64,000 bases of DNA from Ailanthus altissimus (GCA_946807835.1 OX327697.1:7207001-7271000), one strand, 5' to 3'; positions 32,054 to 45,263 are shown, counted from the first letter of the stretch. Translations and numbers: made by a program. Notes: a model not told the origin generated them from the letters alone.

Positions 32054-33500
32054 TGATATGCGATTTCTAACTAAGCGTAAGTGTATGCTATCATATTAAA
32101 AAATATAGGAATTGAGTCCAAGTATCGTCCACGGAGACTATTCTACCTAAATTTAAATCAAGTACTAAAATTATTCCTACTTAACTTTTATCCATACAAA
32201 ATCAAAGTATGAATAATATAATTTAACTAAATAAACTAAAATTAAACTAAAGCATTTAAGAAGCAATTTTAAATTTGTTTTCACCAAGATTAAGATAACC
32301 TAGGATTTTAACTTATCCCGTAATATTTCGTCGAACCTATTACTCTTTTGTCTAATCCCTCAATGAATCAATTGTTAACTAGACTCTAATATTGTTATAA
32401 ACCTCTGTCAATGGTCAAATAATTATATTTCATCCTAACAATTACCTATATGTCTATGATAATCAGAATAAAATAAAACTCATTATGAACAAGTCTAACA
32501 ATGTCATACATGCCATCTAAGTATATTTCTATCCTACAGAGAACTTATAGCCATTAATCTATGATCATGTATTAATCTATCATAAGCTAAACACATAAAT
32601 CCCTCTATCGAGTTTATTATGGGTCCTAAATCAATTATTAAGTTGGCCAAAATTAATGAAAGCACTACGCATAAGATAGATTAAATAATTATACTTCATT
32701 GAGTTTATAAACAAAAGAAATAATAATGTTTAACTACATATCAGGTTCAAAGTTTAAACCTTACATTAAAAGAATTTAGCTCATGATAAATCTAAGAATA
32801 TCAATACAAGAATTAAAAGATATAATGAGCAAATCTATAATAAAAAAGAGAAAAGAAAGTAACACAAATAGCGCCTTGAGTTGCTTCTTTCTCTCTTTTG
32901 CTTTCTGCACAATATTAATCTTCAATCTTCAATCTTCAATTCCCTGTTTGTTCTCCCTTGAATTGTGTTTTTGTTTGCTTTTCAGTTCTCTCTCTTGTGT
33001 CTTATGTTTTGGCTGCTTAATGAGATCTTTTATAGACTTTTTTAACCTTAGGAGTCGTCATTGAAGAGTCCAAATTACATTAGAAGATAAAACATAAAAC
33101 TACATTTTTCTTGCATGAAGGCTGCGGCCCTAGCTTCTTGAGCGTCGCAGCCCTGAGATTCTGTCCCCAACACCGTGGCCCTTGGGACTTAGGCCCCGCG
33201 ACCTCAGGCCTGATCCTTGGCCTCGTATTTTCTTCATCTTTCAGTCTTTTATCTTTGTCTAGTTTCACCTTTTTCCTTTGTGTCTTCATGCTTTGAGTAA
33301 AAAACCTATATTTTAAAACAAACTCAATAAATAGTCAAATAATCATGAAAAGAAGGTAAAAATAATAATTTAAATGAGACTCTATTATCTAAAAATATAT
33401 ACTATTTATGAAAAAAAATTAAAAATTTTAAAATAATATTTAAAAAGTGTAATATTTTTCTTCTACTATCAAAAAGAAATATAGCTGTAATGTCCTTACA
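32054..33500 (-). repeat. 5' LTR of the old gypsy element (approximate right end)
   Basis: Begins, on the plus strand, TGATATGCG next to the primer site. A right end at TTACA (33500) would give minus-strand TGTAAGG and about 1450 bp, but no partner LTR exists in the window to prove it. It contains the text TCGTCCACGGAGAC near 32126 and a GC-rich block at 33115-33225. Short open frames inside are not supported. Confidence 0.6.
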
Positions 33501-33967
33501 ATTTTATGAAATGTCACTGATTAATATTTAATGAATAACAACCGCATATGATTAACTACTAATTGGAAAAATAAATACTCAATAAGATTACATTAAAAAA
33601 AGATCATGTCTACATTCATCCTACAATACTGATACCAATTAATTACATAATACAAAAACAATTGATAATTCAGCATAATTAATATAAAAGTAAATAAATT
33701 ATGGTCAATTCATTCTAGGACTAATTAAATTGTAAAAATTAACAAATTATTGATACTTCTTTGATTACATGCAACAATTTACTTCGCCAAATCTACTTCT
33801 TGGACAAAATGTACTCCTTTTTTTTTTCCTCTTTCTTTTTTTTATGTCAAAAGATAAAGCCACAAAGTAAAGAACTAAAGTAATACTAAGTACTAGCAAC
33901 CCAACAAGATGACTTCCAGTGATTGATTACATTATTCAGAGTCTTCTAAATAAATTAAAATCTAAGA
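33501..33967. other. No gene seen
   Basis: AT-rich, no recognisable feature. Confidence 0.4.
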
Positions 33968-34677
33968 AATTTGTCAATTTAGTCTTTCATTTTATCTTAA
34001 AAATTACTAGTCTAATCTTTAATATTTTTAAAATATTTAAATTAATCCTTTTGTTAGAATTTTTTTGTTAAATACTTAATTTTGAAAGATAAAATTATTT
34101 TTCAATAAAATATAAATTTTATACTTAGATGATGTAATATTGACCAATGTTAATTAACTATTGACTAAAATTAAATGATTGTTAACCAACAATAACCTTC
34201 TCATTAACCGATATTTTATTGATCCTTGACTGGTCACCAACAGCCTTCTTCAAAGGTATATTGACTAATTTGACTATTATCAAACTCTAAATTTTATATT
34301 TGACAGTGATTTATTGTGTTCATTTTTTTTAACTATTTTTGGGTCTTTTCTAATCCTCTATTGTTAAAAATAATCTAGTCATCAAGTAGTTCACCAACTT
34401 TGAAGTCCGATGATAGTCACAATTAGTTGGTTTATTATTGTAGGGGTCACCAACGACGGTCAACAACTAATTATTGTTAACAACTTAGTTCAATGGTCGA
34501 ATAACTTTGGTGATTACCACTAAGTGTAATTTATATTTTATTGAAAGATAACTTTATCTCTCAAAAGTAAGCATTTGTAGAATTTTTCTAACAAAAAGAC
34601 TAATTTAGCTATTTTAAAAATATTAAGAACTAAACTAATAATTCAAGATAAAATTTACGAAACTGATAATATCCCTA
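33968..34677. mobile_element. Non-autonomous DNA element with long inverted repeats (MULE or foldback type)
   Basis: Left arm 33968-34130 and right arm 34520-34677 are inverted copies of each other over about 160 bp (shared words: TCTTAATATTTTTAAAATA, TTTTTGTTAGAA, TTTCAATAAAATATAAATT). The 390-bp centre is non-coding with several CACCAAC words. Long terminal inverted repeats and no ORF suggest a Mutator-like MITE or foldback element. I could not define a target duplication. Confidence 0.6.
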
Positions 34678-35689
34678 AATTTTAAAAAGATCTAATTTCC
34701 TCCAACATTTCAACATACTTCTTTTATTTGGTTTTAAACAAAAAAAGGAAAAAGAAATTTAACAATAAAGTTGAAAGAAAAATATGAATGTTAAAATGAA
34801 AAAACAATAAAATGTTCAAATTGGCAACTTGATCACAGCATTTACAACAGGAACCGTTGTAAACATGTGTGGGTCTCTATGGCCGTTGGTCAGCGGAAAA
34901 ACGTTGCTGGGGGTCGAGGAATTTTGTTCGAAAAAGGGTTTGATTTAAAGAGAACGATATTATTTCAAATCGGTTAACAGAAGATTTTTTTTTTTTCTGC
35001 TTTTAGTGTAGTTTCTGGTGTTTGAAGGCTTGTGGTTTCTTCTGCACCAAAAACGGCCTCCATGTGGGTGCCCAATACATTAGGTCTGTCTCATCCATTA
35101 ATCCATCGTCAAATACACAAAATCAAGCTCCAAGACCCAAATTGACAATGACGGCCCCCGTCAAAAGGCTATTAAGATTTCACCGTTTAATGAAAAGCAT
35201 TTCAAATAATGATAAGACATGTGTTTGATATTTTAGATGTAATGAATATGACAGAAAATTTTATAGAGCAACTACTAAAGTTTGATGAGAATAATGACAC
35301 AGAATTATTTTTAAAATAAAATAAAGTAAATAAAATATGTCGTAATACAATTTTTTAATGAATTATACATTGTTTACTTTATATATAAAGGTGCGCATAA
35401 AATTTGAGTATAATTAAATAAGAAATATATTATAAAAAATGTAAGTGTCCAAAAATATATTATTGTAACTTTTTTAGACTTCAAAATATTTAAAGAAAAA
35501 GATGTTACCTCTTAAATTCATAATTTTAATTTATTAATTAATAATTTAAAAAATAAAGATATTGTTCTTGGAAAGATTACAGAAAAAGTAACAAGCACAA
35601 AATTAAATACTTAAAGTTGAATGATACAATTGTTTATATCAGAATTGAAAAAAAAAAAAAAAGGAATCACCAACAAGAGAATAGTGAGA
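34678..35689. other. No gene recognised
   Basis: A less AT-rich patch at 34840-35230 holds a 68-codon plus-strand open frame (35022-35228) with no family resemblance. Near 35630 TTTATATCAGAATTG weakly resembles a copia primer site. Confidence 0.35.
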
Positions 35690-38600
35690 AAGCCAAAGAA
35701 ATGATTTCTAAGGTCAACGTGATTAAAAATAATGTTGCTTCAAGTGAGAAGCATCCAATCCACAAATAAACAATACTTTAAGAATTTAAAACCTACATTA
35801 TAGAGAAAATGTCATTGTTATATTTTTAGTAAGAGTGGTCATTTTGTAAATTAGTGTAAATATAATAAATGTGATAGAAAAGGGAAACAAAAAATCTCTA
35901 AATACCAATTTGGTCAAGGGAAATCTCCAAATGCCCTGTTGTAGTTTTTTAAGTGAATATAGTTGCAACTGAAAATAAAGAATGGGTCATAAATTCTAGA
36001 GCCACAAGACATAGATGTGGTAATAAAAATGCATTTTATGACTATATTTATACAAAAGAAGGAAAATAATAAATTTATCTTGGTGATTTCTATTTTGTAC
36101 CTGTGGTGAAAAAGTAAAAAATTCTTCTCAAGTTAACTTTTAAAAAAACTATTGTATTGAATAATGTGCTGCATGTTTCTAGTATTAGATACAATCTCAT
36201 TTTTTGTATTCATGCTTAGTAAGGCAAATGCAAAAGTCTTATTTGAAGGAGACAAAATTATAATGACCAAGAATGGGGTATTCGTTGGAAATTGATATTA
36301 TTCTAATAATTTGTTCAAACTTAATATACTTGATACAATTACTAATAATAAAAGTATTTCTTCTGTTTATATTGTTGAATCCTCAGGTATACGACACGAT
36401 AGATTTAGTCACTTAAATTATTCTTACTTTAAGAAAATGAAAGATTTAGTCACTTAGATTTAGTTTACTTCTTAATATAAACTTAAAATAGGTTTATAAA
36501 TGTGATGTGTGTGTGGAAACAAAATCCACCAAAAAAAGTTGTGAACTAATAAATTTTTGAGAAACTTTGTTACTTAATTTGACCTATAGTGACTTTGGTG
36601 ATTTAAAAACACTATTACCATAGGAGGGAAAAGGTTATAAATAACATTTATAGATGAATTCATTTAAAAAGTTATTAATCTACAAATAAGAAGTTTATAA
36701 TCAACTTGGGAAGAAAATTAAAAGATTAAGAATTGATCAAGGTAGAAAATATGTATTTAACATTATAACATGTCTAATTTTTATTGTAGGGATAATAGAA
36801 TTTTACATAACTACACCTCTATATTCACTTGAATCAAATGAAGTGGGTGAAAGAAAAAATAAAACTCTAAAAGACATGATAAATTCTATGTTAATTAATT
36901 CTGGAGTATCTATGAACTTGTGGAGAAAAGTAATATTTACTACTTACCACATACAAAATAGGATACCATACAAAAAACTGGTAAGACACCATATGAGTTA
37001 TGGAGAGGTTATGAGCCAACATATCATACCTCAAAGTATGGGGGCGTTTTGCTAAGGTCTTAATTATTGATCCAAAAAGAAATAGAATGAGACATAAAAT
37101 AGTTGATTGTATGTTTATAAGTTATGCCAAGAATAGTGTTGCATATAGACTCTTAGTATACAAAATAACAATAAAATATTTGATGCAAACAATATAATAG
37201 AATCTAAAATACAGAGTTCTTTAAGATAATTTTTCTAAGAAAACCCAAACTGAAAAATCATTGACTCATTTAGAAGTACACAATAGTCCTCTGAAAAGTT
37301 CTAAATATGAACCAAGGAAAAGTAAAAGAATAAGAAAGGCCACAAATTTTAGTAATAATTTCTATCTTTCTTATAGAAGAGGACCATCAAACCTTTGGAA
37401 AGTTTATGTCCTCTCATAATGGTCCTTTATGGAAAAAGTCTGTCAATAATGAAATTGACTAAATTATAAGTAATCATCATGTATGACAAATTGTTAACTT
37501 GCCTCTAGAAACCAAGGCCATTGGTTGTATATAGATCTTTAAAAAGAAGTTAAGAGCTAATAGTTCAATTAAAAAATATAAGGCAATATTAGTTGTCAAA
37601 GAATTCATACAAAAGAAAGATTTAGATTACTTTGACACTTATGCTCCTATGACTAAAATAACATCTATTAGAATTTTAATTGCATTAACTATAATTCATT
37701 ATTTACTCATACATTAAATGGATGTTAAAACTATTTTTCTAAATGGAGATTTTTAAAAAAAATTATATGAAACAACCAGAAGGTTGTGTAAACCCTGATA
37801 CAAAGAATAAAGTAGGCAAACTTGTGAGATCGTTATATGACTTGAAATAAGCACCTAAATAGTGGCATGAGAAATTTGACAATGCTCTGGTTTTATAATC
37901 AATGATTCAGATAAGTATGCTTACTTTAAAATTTTTGATACTAAAATTTTTGAAAACATTTGTTTCTATGTGGATGACATACTTAAATTCAGTCTTAGTA
38001 TAAAAGTGATAGATGAGACTGAGAGATTTTTATCTATTAAGTTTGATATAAAAAAAAATAAGAGAAACGAATATAATACTTGAGATCAAGATAATGAGAA
38101 CATGTAACAATCACCTTATCCCTAGCATACTACATGAAAAAATTCTTAAAAATGTTTGGGTACTTAACATGTAAACTAGTGGCAACACACTATGATACTA
38201 GTACCAAACTATTTAAGAATAATGAACATAGTGATAATCAAAGTCACCATGCTCAAATAATTGGTAGCTCATATATTTGACGAATAATATTAGGCTTAAT
38301 ATAGCATATGCTATAGGGAAACTAAGTAAATATACTTATAATCTGAGCAAAATGCATTGGAGTACCTTAGATAGACTTGCAAAATATTTTGAATCCAATA
38401 AAATTAAGTCTACTATTGAATTTGTGTTCATCTTGGAAGGAGGAGTTGTGTGTTAGAAATTCACCAAACAAACATGCATATGTAGTTAGATAATTGATAG
38501 TTTTAAAAAAGGCTTGTTCCGAAGCTAGGTAGTTAAGAACACTTATAATTGATCTTTCCATTAACTCAAACCATTCTACATCAATTTCAATCCATTTTAA

Positions 38601-38800
38601 TTATCTAACTACAATAGCTAGAGTGAAAAGTAAAATTTACAATAAGAAAAGTAGACATACGTCTATGACACAATATAATTAAGTAGCTACTAGAATCTAG
38701 AGTAGTGAGTCTAAATTTTATGAGGTCAAAGTTGAATTTAATGGAATAAATGTTAATGGATATGGGACTTATGCCTATAACATAAGGCAAGAGTGATAGT
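35690..38800 (+). mobile_element. Heavily decayed Ty1/copia remnant (plus strand)
   Basis: Ordered fragments of a copia polyprotein: zinc-knuckle remnant (35830-35880), protease WVINSRATRH with the catalytic Asp changed to Asn (about 35985), integrase tail EVGERKNKTLKDMINSMLI (36843-37055), DPKRNRMRHKIVDCMFISYA (37070-37130), RT with YKARL-like, ILIALT, MDVKTIFLNGDF, MKQPEGCVNP, FYVDDIL (about 37970), and RNase H end with KSKIYNKKSRH (about 38620-38680). Stops and frameshifts occur every few dozen codons and gag is mostly missing. No LTR pair was found. Confidence 0.88.
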
Positions 38801-41800
38801 AACCACACATTTGTGATTAGAAATCCTATGAAATAGATTAATAGGGGTAAGAACAAGTTACTTATTATCTTATTGTATTACTAACTATATAAAATAAGAG
38901 TCATCTCTAAGGCTAGGTAGTAGTTCTGTAGTAAAAACGAATGAGTTTCATACTCTTAATGAACCCCATATCTCATTATTATATAGTAAAGGAAGCATCT
39001 ACCCCTTTCTTCAATATAGTGGACATTGACTCTAAATTTTCCTATCTATATTCCCATTACTTTTTATTATATTATACTACAAAACACATTTGATGGAGTG
39101 TCACCTATTTGAGTGTCGAATTAGGTCAATTCTTATGAGAGGAAAGTAGACATCTTTAGAGCACTTATGAAACCAGGACAGCACAGGGCCATAAAAGTGC
39201 CACACCATTGGACAAACAAGTTACTAAAAGAATTTAACGCGAGCATTTAATCCTTTATTTTACAACCAAGGAATAAAGGTTTATAGAAACTTAGTTTCAC
39301 TTAGTTCCTATAAAATATGATTACAGTTAGTTCATAGCTTGAAAAAGTACCAATTCATATACGTTAACTTCAACTTATGAATTTTTTACTTTGTATATTT
39401 TGCTTTTTTATTTTGAAATATGTGAGGAATTGTTAGAAATTTCAAAAGTATTCTAAAACAAACAAATAAAATGAAAGACAAGACATAAGAAACCAAGAAA
39501 ATAGAAACAAATGGAAAAACACAAACTGGTGTAAGTATAAGCTTGGCGCTATAGCACTGCTTCACACTAAAGTCAAAACCCCAACTCTGCAGCGCTGTGA
39601 GTGTTGGATTCCTAATGCCATGCCAATTCTTGAGTACTATGGCATTGATTGCTAGTTTATGACTATTGAAAAAGCCATCATGCTTTTTCGATAATTGCGG
39701 CTAATTGAAGAGGTTTTATATCTCTCTAAAGAGCAACCTTCTCTCTATAAATATTATCATTTATTAAAAAGAGAGATAGCTATATATTTCCTTAATCTTG
39801 CATTCCTTGTTTGCAATCTATACACTCTAAAATAAAAAAAAAATGATTACTTGCTGTCTAAGAAAAATTGCACTTAAATGTATACTCTTGCAACTTTCAC
39901 CTTGTCATTAAATTCTAGAGATTATACTGTCATTTAACCTTATTTGCATTAAGATTATTATCTTGTAGAAGTAGAAATAGTTTTAAAAATAGTGCCTTAC
40001 ATGCCTTAATAAATATTTCTTGTTGTATCCTTAACTAATATATCAATAGATATTTTTTTATTGTTTAAAAGAAAAAATGTATAGTATAAGTATTTCTAGA
40101 ATAGAATAATTTTGTGAAGCTACAAGCAATTTGAGAAAGGTACCAAAACTATTAGTTTTTTTTAAAAGAAAAAGGAAATGGTACTAGTTTTGTTAATATC
40201 TTTTTCTTCTTCTTCTTTTTTCCTTTGGATTATTTAATTACTTTATTACTATGTAACTTTTTTTTTAAAAAAAGAAACTTTGTCTACATCAATTCTCTTA
40301 ATTGTTTTAGGAAAAAAATTTTATTTAAAAGTTTAAAACTTTCTACTAACTTAAAATTATAGTGGGAATGTTTAGAAAAATAAAATAACTACAATACTTT
40401 GTGTATGTAGTATTTTAGATTGAGAAGAATATGTCATGGCTACTAGTAAATTTTAAGTTGTATTTTTTTTAATGAAATGATCTATGAATGAAAAAATTGT
40501 TTATTTTGTAACTTATGACAATATCAATAATTTTTGCATTATAATAATGGTCTCTTATGTTGAGAATTGTGTATACAATAAAGGATACTTAAGTAATGAA
40601 TTGAATGTCAAAGCGTACTAAACACTATCCTTAAAACTATTTCTACCCCCACAATAATATTTATCAAGGTACAGTAGGGTTGAATAGTAGTATAGTTCCA
40701 AAATTCAATGACAGTTAGAATTTGTAAAGGTGCACCAAAGACAAATTCCTTAGATAGTAAGTAAACTTTGTATATAGATGATATGTAGAGAGAATCTTTA
40801 ATCAAAGATGAAGAAGAAATGTTAAATTTTTAAATGAAATGTGCATGCAGTATTTATAAAGATAATGTGTCTTTCTTGAAAGACACAATACCTCTTCAAA
40901 ATGTCACATCTATTAGGAGTAGATGACTTTTCTAAAAGTCACTTTTTCAGATCCCATCGCTGTGGTGCTTATCTATCGGTGCACGACACTTAACGACTAT
41001 TTTTCAAATAGCCCAACTAAGCGTCGCAGTGCCCAAGCCTATTCTGGCTTGGATGTTTCTTCTTTACTTTGTTTCTCTTCTTGACTCTCTATCTCTACTC
41101 TATTGCTCTGATTTATATTTATTTATTTGAAATACATTCATAAATACTAACAACTTACACATTGAACAGTAAAATTAAACAAAACCATTAATTATATTCA
41201 TTGATAATCTTTTAGTTGTATAAAACCTTTTAATAGTAAAAATATATTCCTAAAATAGGCTTGTGGTGTTCTATTTTCTTTAATAATTTTTTCAAGCATA
41301 ATAAAAACCAAAGGCCATTTCCGTTTCAAGTTAAAAATACTTATAGATTCAATTATCATTCTTGATATTTGATATGTTTATCAAATAAGTTTTATCTTTG
41401 TATTTGTATTTATATTTCTCGTAGTTAAACACTATTCATATGATTCAATGTCGTGTTAATATAATTTTTGAAGTATGAGATATAATAGTTATTGTGTTAA
41501 TATAATTTTTGAAGCATGAGGTATAATAGCTACTGTGTTAATATTGTTAGATTAAGTGTTATAGAAAATAAATAATTATAAAATAAAACATGAATGTCGG
41601 TTATTTATATTTTGCTATCGATTATGCATGATATTTGATGTTTGACTAACACAAGTCATATTCACCTTGCAGGCATTTCTTGTAAGTGTTTTATATATAT
41701 GTTAAATACACATTTTATTTGGATAATTATTATTGTTCCTATTAACAGCATGTTGTAATTTCAAATATTTGCATTCCTACAAGCATGTGATAGTTAATTG

Positions 41801-42439
41801 AGTCAATATTTTCTTCAAAAATAAGGGTTAACTATTTTTATTATCTATTCTTTGTGTATTAATATGACAAAATGAAAAGAATGTTTATCTTTTTAACTTT
41901 TATAAAATTACAAATGTTTATTACATATATATTACTAGTCTATGCTAACATCTTTGTTTGAGTAAGCAAATTATGCTAGGTTGACAAAGTTGAGGAGAAA
42001 GTTTTTAAGGTTGAATCTAATTGGACATAAGCAACCGGTTGAAGAGTTTTTTTTAGTATACTATATAAAATGGGAATTATATAAAAAAATATAATTAAAA
42101 TATTTTCGTGAAAAATTATAAATTCAATATTTTTCAAAAAAAATTTATAAAATCATCAAAGGGGTTTACTCATATAACCCAACATATTTTCTTGGCAATC
42201 CTATGAAAGGGATTCAATGGGTAAAAATAATTCATATTGGGTGACTTATTCCACACTTTATTATGGATATATCCTAAAGGAAGTATGCTTACGCTTATTC
42301 TTATGGTAAAAGTGCTAATTTTGTGTGGCGTTAGGAAAGATATTTACTCTAAATGAGTCTAAGATAAGTATACTCTTACAAGGCATACATTACATATGTT
42401 TTTTAAATACTCACCTATGTGAGAGTAGTCGTAAGGCTA
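38801..42439. other. No gene; possible LTR-like segment at 39431-41152
   Basis: AT-rich sequence without recognisable coding regions. 39431 begins TGTTAG and 41147-41152 is CTAACA, the right form for an LTR, but flanking five-base words do not match and no partner copy exists. A roughly 50-bp direct repeat (ATATAATTTTTGAAG units) lies at about 41456-41550. Confidence 0.35.
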
Positions 42440-42774
42440 CGACTATGAGAATTAGGTTGTTCTCTAAGGTTCTCGCTAGAATCAAGATATAGCATATGGT
42501 CATTAATACGCTAACCTGCAAAATCAAGTCTTTGTCATTATTATGTGTGTTATAGTTAAAGTTTGGTTAAAGGGATACCTTACTCCAAGGCCACTATTCC
42601 GCACAAGGAATAGAGTAAGGCCTTATCCGCTTTAAAGGATAGGGGTTTCTGAAGAGAAGGGGGCATCTGATACTGATCGGCGAGAATAGACTGCTTTTAT
42701 TGATGAATAATCATCTACTCCTTAAGATTTCAATCTCTCTCATCTGTAGCAAGAAAACCCAATGCTAATGCCTT
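42440..42774 (+). other. Possible plastid-derived flank of the tRNA remnant
   Basis: More GC-rich than its surroundings, non-coding, running directly into the plastid-type tRNA-Asn remnant. It may be part of one nuclear insertion of plastid DNA, but I cannot confirm the match by memory. Confidence 0.3.
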
Positions 42775-42842
42775 TCCTAACTCAATAGCTCAGTGGTAGA
42801 GCGGTCAGCTATTAACTGACTAATCCTATGTCCGATTGGGTT
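42775..42842 (+). pseudogene. trnN-GUU-like: Decayed plastid-type tRNA-Asn
   Basis: Contains TAGCTCAGTGGTAGAGCGGT, the D-arm of plastid tRNA-Asn, then CAGCTATTAACTGACT, the anticodon arm with GTT changed to ATT, and a T-arm eroded by several substitutions. The acceptor stem has a two-base insertion. It cannot fold as a functional tRNA. Best explained as nuclear plastid DNA decayed by C-to-T and G-to-A changes. Confidence 0.7.
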
Positions 42843-42844
42843 TT

Positions 42845-44530
42845 AATTACACAATTTAATAATAATTTTAATTTATCCAATTGAATTGTGAATGATTTTC
42901 CCATAAATATAAATTAATTAAAATAAAATCTAATTCTTATACAATTGAATTATAATTTTAAATTTAATTAATTTAATTATTTAATTTATCTCATGAATAC
43001 GAATTAATTAAAATTGAATGATTGAATCCTTGTACAATTGAATTATATTTTTAATTTAGTTAATTGAATTATTTAATTTTAATTTATTATATAAATACAA
43101 ATTAATTGAAGTTGATTCATTCATTGTTCAATTGAATTATAATTTTAATATGTTCAATTGAATTGTTGATGATTTACCCCATGACTATAAATTAACAGAA
43201 AATGAAATCGAATCCTTGTATAATAAATTGTAATTAATTTTAATTTAGTTAATTAAATTATTTAAGTGAAATTGAATGATCGAAACCTTGTATAATTAAA
43301 TTATAATTTCAATTTATTCAATTGAATTATGAATAATTTACCCCATGAATATAAATTATTTGAAGATGAAATTGAATCCTTGTACAACTAAATTATAATT
43401 AATTTCAATTTAGTCAATTGAATTATTTAAAAATTATCCTATGAATACAAATTAATTGAAATTGAATGATTGAATCCTTGTATAATTAAATTAAAGTTTC
43501 AATTTATTCAATTGAATTGTGGATGATTTACCCAATGAATATTAATTAATTGAAAATCAAATCAAATCCTTATACAATTGAATTATAATTTCAATTTAGT
43601 CAATTGAACTATTTAATTTATACCAAATACATATTAATTGAAATTGAATAATTGAATCATTATATAATTAAATTATAATTTCAATTTAGTCAATTGAATT
43701 ATTTAATTTTAATTTATCCCATGACTACAAATTAATTGAAAATTTCTTTCATTCCTTGTACAATTGAATTATAATTTCAATTTATTCAATTGAATTGTGG
43801 ATGCTTTACCCCCAAGAATATAAATTAATTTAAATTGAATTATAGAATCCTTGTACAATTAAAATTCAATTGTGCACTATTTAATTTCAATTGGACAAGG
43901 ATTCAATTTGAATTAATGTATATTCATGTAAAAAATCAAATAATCCAATTGAGTAAAATGAAATTATAATTCATTTGTGAAATAATCAATTGAAATTTAT
44001 AGTAAATTGAAATTTTAATTTTAATCTATCCCATGACTACAAATAAATTGAAAATTTTATTCCTTGTACAATTGAATAATAATTTCAATTTATTCAATTG
44101 AATTGTGGATGATTTACCCCCATGAATATAAATTAATTGAAATGAAATGTTCGAATCCTTGTACAGTTCAAATTGAATATTGCATAATTGAATTTTAATT
44201 GATTATTTCACAATTGAATTATAATTTCATTTTACTCAATTGGATTATTTATTTTTTCACATTAATATACATTAATTCAAATTGAATCCTTGTCCAATTG
44301 AAATTAAATTTACACAATCGAATTTCAGTTGATCATTTCACAGTTAAATTATAATTTTATTTTATTAAATTAAATTATATGATTTATAACATGAATATAA
44401 ATTAATAAAAATTAGAAATTGATTCTTGCGTAATTAAATTTTAATTTTAATTAATTAAAGTGCAACATTAAATTTTAATTTACTCAATTGGATGATTTTA
44501 TCATGAATATAAATGAATTAAAAATACAAT
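42845..44530 (+). repeat. AT-rich tandem array, ~92-bp unit with dimeric pattern
   Basis: About 15 imperfect units containing GAATCCTTGTACAATTGAATT, at spacings of roughly 76-101 bp (for example near 43020, 43112, 43203, 43279, 43372, 43469, 43558, 43647, 43748, 43843). Two unit types alternate: one with GTGGATGATTTACCCCATGA, one with TTATTTAATTTTAATTTATC, giving a higher-order period near 185 bp. Around 43860-43990 a unit is inverted. No coding content. Confidence 0.88.
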
Positions 44531-44809
44531 TAAATTAATTATTTTAATACAAAGTAAAATTTACAATTACATATTTAATTATACAAAAGCCCATATTTAA
44601 TTGGTGTAAATATTAAAATTATTATCATTAAAATTATTAAAATATTTAATTTTAGACCCAAAATATTAAAAAAAAATTGACATTAAGCCAAAGTAACCTA
44701 AACCCAAAATCCATCCCAAGTCTGTTTAAAAAAAAAACTAGCCCAAGCCTATTATTTAAACCAAACTTAGGAATCAAAATTGAACTGAATCGAACTCCTG
44801 CGGATATAA
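44531..44809. other. No gene seen
   Basis: AT-rich flank between the array and the copia element; the target site TATAA ends at 44809. Confidence 0.4.
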
Positions 44810-45263
44810 TGTTGGATGAAAACTTTAATTGGTGAAATAATTATCATAGTCAATATATCATGTTAAATCATTAAGAAAAATAAAATTAGAAGCGTACCTA
44901 AATTCATGGAGACGCAGAAAAATTGGAGTTGATGCCTTTCACGTTTAAATCTTTTCTTTATGAGAGAAAAACTGTCGTCACTCACTGATGGGATGTGAAT
45001 GAATAATACTTTAGGGTTTAAACTGGGGGCCTCAACCTATTATTTATAATATTTTATTTTATTTTAGCCCATCATAAAATAAAATAAAATCAAATAAAAT
45101 AATTGGGTCTGTACACATTAAAGCCCATGCCATACGTGATACTCTAAAATCTCAATAATAAATAAACTTTATTTGATCACTTTTAATTGGCAACAAAATA
45201 GACAGCCAATAGTGTACAATTAATTGATAAATATAGGCCCACTTTAATATATAATACTCAACA
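44810..45263 (-). repeat. 3' LTR of the copia element at 44810-50146
   Basis: 454 bp, TGTTGGATG to ACTCAACA, aligned with 49698-50146 at roughly 85-88% by eye. The adjacent minus-strand purine-rich AAGTGAGAGAT is the probable purine tract. Confidence 0.92.

Larger units (their letters stand above)
11368..33500 (-). mobile_element. Old, decayed Athila-like Ty3/gypsy element, split by later insertions
   Basis: Pieces lie on the minus strand in the correct order from right to left: LTR (about 32054-33500), Asp-tRNA primer site (32030-32047), gag N-terminal half (31870-31165), gag C-terminal half (19641-19034), gag-protease linker and protease (14418-13500), and the post-pol GAGGCAACCCAAG and GTTTAGGGTGGG motifs (13440-13480 and 13181-13222). 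RT, RNase H and integrase are missing, apparently by one deletion near 13500-13560. Two insertions split it: the solo LTR at 14419-19033 and the younger gypsy element at 19647-31164. The left LTR was not found. The left boundary is uncertain, and 11368-13180 is assigned only by position. Confidence 0.8.

Noticed and set aside
33080..33296. Overlapping opposite-strand ORFs of about 60-70 codons in a GC-rich block
   Set aside because: They lie inside the LTR of the old gypsy element; the GC-rich block explains the open frames.
35022..35228. 68-codon plus-strand ORF as a possible small gene
   Set aside because: No recognisable motif, no splice or promoter support and no homology I can recall. 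Left as unassigned.
39431..41152. LTR-like segment with TGTTAG and CTAACA ends
   Set aside because: Flanking five-base words do not match (GGAAT versus ACTTA), no second copy is present, and it cannot be tied to the copia remnant at 35690-38800.
42845..44530. CRISPR-like array
   Set aside because: Units are contiguous and imperfect, without spacers, in a eukaryotic AT-rich context; it is a tandem repeat.
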